A DNA stretch of 62,000 nt from Phoronis australis (lineage: Eukaryota > Phoronida > Phoronidae). Positions within the stretch are counted from its first letter, which is position 1. Every line of letters starts with the position of its first letter. The notes beneath the pieces are model-generated. The model saw only the letters and a list, made by a program, of their open reading frames with translations. It made no database searches and was not told where the DNA came from. Made by a program: the position numbers and the translations under genes. Shown here piece by piece: positions 52,474 to 62,000 of the stretch. The stretch lies in contig NMRA01000012.1 of assembly GCA_002633005.1 (NCBI GenBank), positions 1,801,992 to 1,863,991 of the forward strand, written 5' to 3'.

Positions 52474-55400
52474 CTAATCTTCATCGCCAGAGTCTTCTCC
52501 AGAGTCAGAACCACTCTCTGAATCTGATGCTTCCGGTGAGCTGAGGATCTCTTCATCAGACGGCAACTGGAAACAAAACACAAAAACAGCTTTTTATTAC
52601 CAGGTGTAACACAAAACAAATGAAAATCGTGAACAGGTGAATGTTTCATATAGGACACTTTGAATCGAGAAGTGACGGATGCCTCGGTGAAGTACATGCC
52701 AAAACAATCAAATGACCTAATTCCCCAATTACAATGACTTAACGCAAGCAGATTTCCTCATTATAAGAGTGCTGATTGCAAGTTGAATTTATGCCAGAGA
52801 GGTCTGAGCGTCAGCTCATTACCAGATCATTTTGTGTACTATAGTCAGACACACTCAGTGATCAACAAGTATCAGTTTTTTTAAATATTCACCACAGGGT
52901 CAAATTTCGAATAAAAACTTGTGAAGGAGTTTCGAAAACTCCAACCAACAAAACTGGTGCTCTCGCATAACAGACATCTATGTACAAGTTCAAGATTCCT
53001 TGAGTGATTTGTGAAATTGGGTGAGAAAATAAAACAAAAACGAAGGGCAACTTTACATTTACTAGATGGTGCTACTATAACACTGCATGCATTTAGGTAG
53101 CTATGGGGGAGAGTTATCCCAGACACACCCATGCTGATGAACTGCTTTCAACTCTGAATCTATTCAGGTGTTAAAATGAGAAGCCTTTATTCATTAGCGC
53201 CACCTAGTGAACATAAAGTCTTCCACACATGTGGTGCCCCCTCTGGTCAACAACTAGTACCTCATCCACTTGCTCTGTTTTCCCTGCTTTCTTTCCCTTC
53301 GGTTTCTCCTTCTTCTTTAGAGGCTTGTCATCTTCAGATGCTGATGCCTGTCATAACATTAACATTATTTAAATACAAGCGCATAATGACAGCCAGATAT
53401 GTAATGAAGGAAAGATCAGACTGCAACAACCTACAGAACAGGAACCGAACTAGTGCCCAATGTTCGCCTCTCATAAATAGGCAGATTAAGTTGATTAATG
53501 ATTTACAGGTGGGAAGAATTCTGTTGCATAATCCTAATACACACATGCACATGGGGGAAATGTATACATTAATGTGCTTGTAAGCTGCCATGTTTCAAGG
53601 ACATGTGCTTAAAAATTAACAGCGCAACACCAACAAAGTGAAAAGAAACAAAAAAGTGTAAATACCTCGGACTCAGATTTTTTCTCTTCCTCAGACTCCA
53701 TCTGAAATATGTCAAATGATAGTCAGAATGATTGCAATCACACAAAAATGCCTCGGCCATCAAAAAGGTTATTTTCATACCAACTCAGACAGCAAGGCAT
53801 ATTTGTATACACAGAAGCAAGAAGACAAAAGATGTTCTAAAGCTGCCAGAGTTTATGTATTCAAGAAAGGCTAAAAAATGTTCTTCCAATATTGCAAATG
53901 TTCCTAAGGTTAACTTTAGCCTGCACAACCTGTCCAGATTCCCAAAATAGCCACTTACAGGCCGCCGCACATTTTGAGAACGCAGTTTTTTCCACTAAAT
54001 AACAGGCATCGGACAGGTTCTCAAATTTCAGGACCCCTACACAAATCTGCCCAGTAGATCACTGCTAGATATGATACAGTATGACAGAATGACAGTCACA
54101 ACCTGGTTCAATCTATGCAACCAAGAAACTGTGCTCAAAACTCCAGAAGACTACACTTCAATTTGCAAACGCAGTTAAGAACTTTTATGTGTAATGCTGC
54201 CGAAGCAAATACAACCTACACCATGGGACTATGTATGGAACCACCTCTTAGCATTTGTAAGGTTTCCCAAAATGATCAGTGAGCAAGTGTCAGTCACAGT
54301 CAAGGTTTTCTCCATGTTTACAGTCAGACTTCAGGTCAGTGAGTAGTTTTATATGCCCGTTTTTAGTCATAGAGACAATTTTAGGAATACATTTTCAACT
54401 TGTAGACTAACACCCATTGAAGCCTATTTAAAGGAGAATGCCAAACGATTTATTTAGTCTGTTTTACCATCTTAATCGGTCTACATCTACATCGCCTCTT
54501 ATACGGTCGACCTCACCTTGCCGAGAGGTGTCGCGTTAACCTGTGAGGAAGGTGAGAAATGACGCAGCGATGTCAGTGGTTCGTCTGCAGAGTGAATGCC
54601 GCTATATTGCAGTGCATCGTTCCCGCTTGTCCGAGCTATGAAGCTGCGAAGAAAGCGGGTATATCCTTTTTTCGACTTCCTCGACAGCCCGAAATGCTTA
54701 GGAAGTGGCTCACGGTAGTGAAGAATGAAAGGTACGCTGTTAATAGTAAGTATGAGGCCGTGAAACATCTCCATGTCTGTGACCGGCATTTTGTTGACAG
54801 CGCCTCTCTAGTATTTCTTGATCAGTGTATTTCGGTTCGAACTGATAGCCTGTGAAACCTAACGATCCGACCCGTGAAGTCTTCGTCGGATGAGCTCTGG
54901 ACTAAATCGGGATTGGTGCCGGGCGAGTTACTATGTAGACGTTTATTATTCTGTGTTCTGTTTCAAAATGAATTATTCTCATCCTAACCAATGCTTATAT
55001 AAAACTGAAACAAAGTCTGTCTCATTAGATACAATTTGTAATGCCTTTGCAGTATTCGTGAGTGCAAATGTTGAAAAGCCAGCAATGAAAAAACCACTGC
55101 GTTACCGGCTTTTGATGCCGGTAATAAAGTTAATTAAGTGGGCACCGAGGCCGTGTGAGCGAATGCTAATTCAGTGTTTGCTGACAGAAAGCTGTTGTGA
55201 AACAATTGCTCGATTTTATATGCTATTGTCACATGTTAGGGAATCTTTATTTAGAAATACAAATACATTATTCAAATCATTGTTACTGTACAACCTTTGT
55301 CCTGACGGTCTGTGGAAGGGGAAACCGACTTCACAGCCCCCGACAAGTAGATTTTCAGTTTCGTGGCTAATTCACATAATTATGTGCACATTAATTCCTT

Positions 55401-58400
55401 GGCTCACTATTATAGTCTTTTTGTGACTGGAGGTTTAGTTTCCAACTCAAGCTGGTTTATGTTCATGCCAGTCCCGGCGGCCGCGATGGGCCTGATCGGG
55501 TGCAAGCCACTGACCGGGATAACGAATCAGTCCGGCCGCGACAGGCCTGATCGGGTTCCAAGCCAAGCCACTTGCCAGGATAACAAGCGTTTTGTGTGTT
55601 TAGAACTCAAAGTCACAAGTCTAAACAACACAGATCTAGGTTCTCCTGTCTGTATTTCACGGAAGAATACTTTGAATTTATCTCCGAACAGACCCCAAAC
55701 TCCTGCTACCGACCTTGGTAAATTGGCCTGCCGAACTTTGTAAGATACGGTGTGTCCAAATACCAATAAATCCGTAACAGCGAAATAAAACAACACGTTT
55801 TTACAAGAACTTGGTGTATTTTTAAGGGTTTTGTATCGAAGTTTGATCATTTATTGGTGTTAAACGGTGAATTCAAGCGATAAGCTGACACCAGTAACCC
55901 GTGTTGTGAACTGCTGAACAGACTGCGCGTGAAACCAATGACGTCAATGGATAATTTCAACACCTCCATCTGCCGTCAGGTGTCAGGTAACGCAACCGAA
56001 CGTGTCGTTATTCAGTAGAACTACTCGATCTAAATTGATACAAGTAGGTTGTTTTTTGGGTGGCATTCTCCTTTAATGATATATTTTCCACTTGTAACAC
56101 CCTGAGATTACTTTTGGGTACTAAAAAGGTGAAATGTGTTCTTTTCCTCACACACACCCATGGCTTACAATCACCAATTCTTAGTAGCAAACAAAATGTG
56201 CCATCAAGACATTGACGCTTAGATTAACAGACAGACTGTACTGTACTGTTGACACCTACAGTACAAGACAAAAAGTAGTCGAACAAATATTGTTTCCCCG
56301 TCACGATGGCTATTTCTGTTTACAGAAAAAAATGACTGGTAGTAATTATTAGGACAGCAAAATTCTAATTAAAGAATGACTTAGCCACCTTTACTAACTT
56401 CCCTCTTGATTACCTTCCATTCTTGTCCATTAGGGAACACTGCTCCGACGATGAATTCTGCTTCCACCCGGCCGTCATAATGGCGAATTATTGATCATTT
56501 TGTCTGAATACTTTTTTGCTGGTACTGTATCTCTATTTTAAGGTACACTGGGTTGTACAAAAAGTTTAATCATTTTATTTGACCATTTGAACCTAGGGAA
56601 AGACATTACCTCGACGTCAGATTCCTCCTTCTTTTTCTTGGCCTTCTTAGGTTTAGTATCCTCATCTCCGCTTGACTCTGAGCTCGAGATGAACTCTTTA
56701 CTCTTAAAGTCACCCCCCGAGCCTGGCTTGGACTTAGAAAGGGTCTCTGCACTGCTTGGGGCCTTCTTTTTCTTGGCTTTTTTTGGACTGTAAATACACC
56801 AACACTTAGCTACGGTAATCCTTCTAGATTACAACCACTCTAACTTTACGACCACCAAAAATTATTCACCATTTTTCTCTCTAGAAAGTACGTCCAGGGA
56901 AGATTGGCACCTCCAACCTTTCCGCAAACCAAAGTTGGTTGGGTATGGGCACCCTGATTAAATTTTCCAGTGATTATTATTAAACAATGCAAGGACACCT
57001 GTCTAGTCTTTGAAGATATTTACACCTGAATCAGTATAAAGTATGAAAAATTTGGTGTAAGTTGAATTTTATCCATCTCCTTCGCCAAACTTGGGTCGAG
57101 CAACTTAAAACAATATCAGTTCGGTGCCCATTTTCAACTGAGAGTAACGTCTATTTGTCGATAAGTGTGAAGGTAAATAATGTGAAGAAAGTTAAGACAC
57201 TATAAATGTCTAGTAGAGTAGTTTGGCAGCAGTTCTTCCCATGCATTTAACGAAGTTTCTTTAAAAATATGCAAATTACATAAATTTTCCGAGTAAACAA
57301 TTTTTGAGCAAAACCTTTCCTTCTAATAAGTTACTTCCCATTTTCCAACAGCTTTAATGCGACAAAAAAATAGAATTAGATAGTACATTTTATTTATTTA
57401 CTTTATTGCATAGTGTGTTTGCAATAAGCCGGAGACAATGTGTTTGACCAGCATACGAGAAAGCAATCAGCTAACTTGAAATAACACTAAGCTTTTCCCA
57501 GAGTGAATGCACAGCAGCTTAGTTCACACTGAGGTCTCAATTGCTATCGTACATACACATTAGCTCAAATATCACTAAACTCTTACACGCTTGCATGAGG
57601 TGAAAAGTAAATATTGTGACTGATATCTACGCCTATGTCAAAAAAAACAAAACAGAATAGGTCCAAACACACTACTCGTGAAACCATTTACCTTAACTGA
57701 GCCACTCACTTCTGTGTGCAAAAACAGTTACCATAACAACCGTGTTACCCAACCCCTTCATAAGTGAACTTGACCTCTGACCCTGACCCCCACTAACCTG
57801 TCCGTGTCACTTGTCTCTTTCAAGTTAGCCTTGTACTCCTTCATGGCCACATCATAATCTTGTTTAGCTTTGGCAAACATGGCTTCGTATTTCTGGAAGT
57901 AATCGAGGAGTATGTAAGTGCCAATCAGTGGCCTCAAGGCACAATCACACCACTGTTATTACCATTCATCATTTTACAGATAAAAGCAGATGTCGCATAT
58001 GCAATGAATTGTTGGAAATTGTTTCTACAGAGCAAACAAAACAGTCACCAGGTCATATAACTTATAGATCACTACTCGTATGCATCAATTTCTGTGTACT
58101 TGATAAAAGGTCAATCTGTCTGCTTCAAGGCAGAAGCCAATCCAATTATCAAAAAATCAGAGTACAACCGTTTGTGCTTGTGAACATTCTCCACAAACAT
58201 TCTCCACTCATCAACTCACTGCTTTTCCATCAAAGGTCTTCCACTGTTCACCCGCAATCTTGCTGACCTCAGTGACAGAGATACCAGGATTTTCCTTCTT
58301 GATTCGCTCACGATTATCATTCAACCACAGCATGTAGCCAGTCATTGGCCGTTTGGGCATGTTGGGATCCTTCTTAGCTTTCTTTTTCCTTGAACTTTCC

Positions 58401-59866
58401 TTCTTCGGAGCTCTCTCCCGCTGTCCAATAGTAGACAAAGTTTTCATTAATTCATGCCACTGACAAAATTTGACATGTTCCCTCCAGAATGACACCTGAC
58501 AACAGATCACTAAATCACTAGTATATTTACAGCTAGGTGATAACATGTTGAGAAGACAATGATAAAAGATTTAATTGCATCTCTATTTGTAAAGAATGAT
58601 CTCATAACCTGTGCAAAAAGTATGCAGTTGTAAAAATGCATGATATTTTAAGGACAATAAGTCGAACAGTAGCAAATATACACCTGGGGTTATTAATAAT
58701 TGTATTCTGTTGATTATGAATCTGAAATATGGAGGAATACTGAAGACGAGTGATTGTTCCTTAAAGGAATATAGTTTGAGATTGATTTAAGTTTTGCTGT
58801 CCATTTCCCCTAAAACTGGGGAAAGTTTTGCTGTTAGCCAAACATATTTCATACACATATATGCCCTAAGTGTACATTTAGAAAATCTCCTTTTTACATC
58901 CACAAGGCACAGATGCAGCTGGACTTATCAACAGAAACCTCCAGATTAGAGCGTTTGAGGACTTAACCCTTGTTTAAATACCCCCAAACATATCTGATAT
59001 TCTAGACTCAGTTAAAATCTATTCACAGCATCGAGAACACACCACAGTTTTTGTCTTGTGTTCTTTCTTCTTCTTCTTCTTCTCGCCAGCCTCGTCATCC
59101 CCGCCGCCTTCACCTTCCTCGCCAGATTCATCGGACGAGTAGTTCCCAGCTTCACTGTCATACTCTTCGGCTACATCACTGCCGCTCTCGGCCGGCTTGA
59201 AATCCTCGTCAGCTTTTTGGGGAGAAAGTATTCCATAACTGATATTGCAATTATTATTATTCAAATTAAATAATGATCAAGAAAAACCATACAACAAAAT
59301 ACTCAATTTACACACAAATATGGCACAATCTCACCTGTTTTGGATCAAAACAATTAAATTATTAAACTCAATCTTTTCTCTGATTTTCCAGAAAGGCTTT
59401 TGAGGTTGTTGTGAACGCCCAGACATTTGTAAAACTTTGTCTGACAATAGCTATGGTATAGAGTTTCAACATAGTAAAGCATTTCATTGGTGCAAATCAT
59501 ATTTTAGAAAAAAATACAAAACCAAATATCACTGTCCATCCAAATTGTATCCTAAGTTTATGAGAGTTTACCACACAATTAACATAGCAAAACAACAACA
59601 CAACAAAACCCATGAACAGTGACCACTATGCTCCTCGGATAGCCTGTTAAATTCCAGAGCTAAACCACAAAACACTCGCCTTTCTCTTACACGATTTTTC
59701 AAAATATTGCCAAATCTTGTTGTTTTTCTCGCAACTCACCTGATTCATCCTCATCTTCGTCATCATCTTCATCGCGTTCCTTGCCCTCTTGCTTCATCCG
59801 CTCCAGGTACGCGTCATGAGTCTCATCGTCATCCGAGTCAACCATATCGTCGTACTTCGGCTGGTC
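52474..59866 (-). CDS. SSRP1: SSRP1, FACT complex HMG-box subunit, C-terminal eight exons
   Basis: SSRP1 with SPT16 forms FACT, which loosens and rebuilds nucleosomes during transcription and replication. Minus-strand exons in order: 59866-59740, 59212-59043, 58420-58220, 57892-57798, 56787-56610, 53701-53666, 53347-53261 and 52566-52474 (TAG stop). All phases match; 328 residues. The first exon has HDAYLERMKQEGKERDED, next to the conserved end of the middle domain. Then comes an acidic stretch (DVAEEYDSE), a Lys-rich linker, the HMG box (DPNMPKRPMTGYMLWLN ... ISVTEVSKIAGEQWK, YDVAMKEYK), a basic region with DFKSKEFISSSESSGDEDT as in vertebrate SSRP1, and an acidic Ser-rich tail. The N-terminal PH-like/middle domains lie beyond 62000. 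Nuclear, presumably ubiquitous. Confidence 0.95.
54559..54855 (+). CDS. THAP zinc-finger ORF inside an SSRP1 intron, opposite strand
   Basis: A 98-residue frame with a complete C2CH pattern: Cys19 and Cys24 (QCIVPAC), FFRLP at 37-41, Trp50 (RKWLTVV), then VCDRHF with Cys74 and His77. This is the THAP DNA-binding fold. Only about eighteen residues follow before the stop, so the usual AVPTIF-like end and any effector region are missing or lie in an unseen exon. The ATG choice is uncertain, since ATATTGCAG|TGC just before Cys19 could be a splice acceptor. It could be a domesticated single-finger protein or a transposon fragment. Confidence 0.6.
   Translation: MTQRCQWFVCRVNAAILQCIVPACPSYEAAKKAGISFFRLPRQPEMLRKWLTVVKNERYAVNSKYEAVKHLHVCDRHFVDSASLVFLDQCISVRTDSL
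54890..55426 (+). other. Unassigned 178-codon open frame
   Basis: A long open frame directly after the THAP ORF, on the same strand (contains CNAFAVFVSANVEKPAMKK and ERMLIQCLLTESCCETI). No family is recognised. Length in AT-rich DNA and position raise the chance that it belongs with the THAP ORF, but no splice model joins them convincingly. Confidence 0.25.
55469..55588. repeat. Two GC-rich tandem units of about 60 bp
   Basis: CAGTCC-GGC-GCGA-GGCCTGATCGGGT followed by AAGCCACT and GGATAAC occurs twice, in the SSRP1 intron 53702-56609. It is much richer in G+C than its surroundings. Confidence 0.75.
57798..58420 (-). CDS. SSRP1: SSRP1 HMG-box exons
   Basis: Exons 58420-58220 and 57892-57798. 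The intron interrupts the box after FDGKA, between helices two and three, at phase 0. Conserved aromatic and basic residues for minor-groove binding (PKRPM, YMLWL, W of EQWK) are present. Confidence 0.93.
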
Positions 59867-60607
59867 CTGCAAGAATACAGGCAAAAAAACTGTGGTTAAA
59901 AACGCTACTGTCAACGACACCTTGAAAACAGGGTGGAACACAAACAAGAACACAGTGCGTCTAGAAACATGTCGAGGGACGAGCTTATGCTGAGGTCAGT
60001 TGACAAAAAATCTTTGAAACAAAATTAAGTATTATCTTATGATAGTCATTTATTTTAAATTTAATTTTAATAAATAATTAACATGATCAAAAATGTGTTA
60101 ACAGTGGTCATTTAACTTGTAGTTACTTATCAACCGATGCTTGAGGATGGTGAAGATAATTGTAACAGTTTAGAACACAGGTAGTTTTCAAATAAAAGTT
60201 GACAGCAGTTCTTTTTGCCAAAAGTAACTAAAATTTCAAAGCAAAAAATTCACAAATTTCTCAAATGATGTTGTGCCATTTTTCATCAGCTTTCCTTCAG
60301 TTTTCAGCATAACTTTGACAAAAATCACCAACTTCTTCCGAAAACTACAGTGAGTGATAACGAGGCAAGAATTTAGTGAAGCTGATCAAGGCTAAGCACA
60401 AGAGCAAAATGCAAACTCCAATGAAACAGAGATGAAAGTGACCTCTGTGGGACACTGCACTCACTAGTCAAGGTTTTGAATGTTTAATGGTAAGGTGTTT
60501 TTCATATTGCTAGTCTCATGCATGATTATTCGGACCTGATTACATACCAGCTGCTTACATAGAATCATTTCCAAATTGACTAGTTCTGTTTTAATAACAT
60601 TCTGACA

Positions 60608-60632
60608 TAATAATAATAATGATGATGATGTA
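60608..60632. repeat. (AAT)n/(GAT)n trinucleotide repeat
   Basis: TAATAATAATAATGATGATGATG in the 5'-most visible SSRP1 intron. Confidence 0.9.
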
Positions 60633-61289
60633 GTGAAGTACTTGCGATACTCAACTGTTTATGTACAATAAAAATTGCATGCTTGTTTATATAAACAGTT
60701 TTGTATTTTTTAACAAACTTTTGCAAACCAATGTCAGAAGCTCATTCCAAACTTACAGTTAAAAACAAATACAGTGATTCTTCAACAATTCAACAAACAA
60801 TATGGTGGAAAAAGAAATTATATTCCCAGTCAAAAACAAAGACTGAGAAAATTTGGGCAAATTCTTAGCTAGATTAGAATCTTGGCAATTAATTCTGTAG
60901 TATAAAATAGTGGAAATTTAACACTGATATCACATTCATAACCTAAGCCAAGACATTAAATAGAAACTTTAATAAACCACTGCAACCAGAGAAGACGACA
61001 ACAAAGTGATGAAGCTGGTCAAAAGCAATGCATAGGTTACACAACTGATTCGAGATGGGAAGGGCATTGTGTTAAGAAGTTATAGGATTATGTTAGAAGT
61101 ATGGTACACATTTTAATATACTGGGAGTTGGTTCTTTAACATATCGTCAAACAAGAGCAGTTCAGAGCGTTAAAATGGGACAACGACTGCACTGCAAATG
61201 GTGTGCTTCTAGGGGTGTTTATTCATATCATTAGATGGCACAGAATACATCAAACCCATCCAAAAATGATGAAGGTATTGTCCTCTCTC

Positions 61290-61920
61290 AAAACTATTGG
61301 CCAAATTTTCATGAAAATCCATCAAAGAACTCCAAAGATATGCAAAAAATAAAATTGCCACTAGGGGCTGCCAGATTAGTTGAACACGTACGAAAATCAA
61401 TGTAAGCCTCGGTTTTCTCATCAGAAACACATCTTCAAATTAATATATTAATGATCGTTCAAGCAATTTGGTGGATGAAGTGGGTGACGTCAAAAACCTA
61501 CTCAAAAATTTTTAAAATGGCTCCCAAGTGGTGCAAAATAAAATCCTCCCAAACTTTCATACAAAATCTGCCAAGGAGTTTCAAGGACAATTAAAAATAA
61601 ACAAAATTGCCACAAGGGAGCACAGCAATAGTCCAAAGCGTCCTAATGTTGCCGTTGTTAACTTCATATAAATACACTTGCCAAATTTATTAAAGATCCT
61701 GCAGAGGGTTTAGGAGACACAGTCATGAGCACAAAAGAAACAAAACTGCCACTAGGTGTCGCCATAGTAGTGGAAGTCATCGAAACATCGTCAGCCATCC
61801 TCTTCACAGTAGGAACATATAAGCTAATTTTCAAAATCTTCCAGACTGGTTTGGTTGATAGAGGGGCGTTTGCCAAATAAGACTAGAAAGCAGGAGAATG
61901 GCCACTAGGTGTCGCAACAT
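61290..61920. repeat. Four degenerate repeats ending in GCCACTAGG-like words
   Basis: CCAAATTT or similar, an A-rich middle, then AAAATTGCCAC-AGG words at 61357, 61609, 61748 and 61901. Spacing varies from about 140 to 250 bp, so this is a cluster of related elements rather than a clean tandem array. Confidence 0.6.
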
Positions 61921-62000
61921 GCCCCAAATCCTTCCGAAAACCGTAGGGTAGTGTCATCTCACTACTAGATACCTAGGGGAAAGTTACTGGTTCCGTACCA

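Larger units (their letters stand above)
59867..62000 (-). other. SSRP1 intron, continues past the window
   Basis: No exon of the SSRP1 N-terminal domains is seen, so the intron exceeds 2.1 kb. The last 700 bp carry degenerate repeated elements ending in CCACTAGG-type words (see the repeat entry). Confidence 0.6.

Overview
This is an AT-rich, intron-rich animal genome segment with assembly gaps. Coding exons are short, carry GT/AG introns, and lie among many transposon fragments. A long secreted protein with seven scavenger-receptor cysteine-rich (SRCR) domains, together with CUB, PAN/apple and EGF domains, suggests a marine invertebrate, most likely a non-vertebrate deuterostome (amphioxus, hemichordate or echinoderm grade). 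That placement is inference; the metazoan assignment is firm.

Layout. (1) 1-8619, + strand: the last ten coding exons of an SLC13-type sodium/carboxylate cotransporter whose 5' end lies outside the window, with a poly(A) signal at 9205. (2) 9.2-15.0 kb: no intact gene; a THAP half-domain, a possible P2RX7-like first exon, short repeats and a 346-base gap. (3) 15164-36158, + strand: a 16-exon gene with every splice phase compatible, giving a 1390-residue secreted protein: signal peptide, SRCR x7, CUB, PAN x2, an unrecognised segment, EGF, PAN. Its introns hold MITE-like elements, a 508-bp duplication split by a single N, and a broken THAP/DDE transposase (33.7-34.6 kb, - strand). (4) 36.2-48.6 kb: mostly non-coding, with a TA-flanked 597-bp MITE, a - strand exon for a single-pass membrane protein, a Ty3/gypsy gag-PBS-LTR remnant, and another inverted-repeat element. 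(5) 48678-51281, + strand: a three-exon, 214-residue Rab-like GTPase with degenerate guanine-recognition motifs. (6) 52474-59866, - strand: the eight C-terminal exons of SSRP1, the HMG-box subunit of the FACT histone chaperone; its 5' exons lie beyond 62000. One SSRP1 intron holds a THAP zinc-finger ORF on the opposite strand.

The genes do not form an operon-like unit. SLC13 acts in plasma-membrane carboxylate uptake, the SRCR protein is extracellular, and SSRP1 is nuclear. The Rab-like gene and SSRP1 are tail to tail, with poly(A) signals about 90 bp apart. The most novel items are the SRCR7-CUB-PAN-EGF-PAN architecture and the Rab-like protein that keeps its P-loop but has lost the NKxD and SAK signatures.
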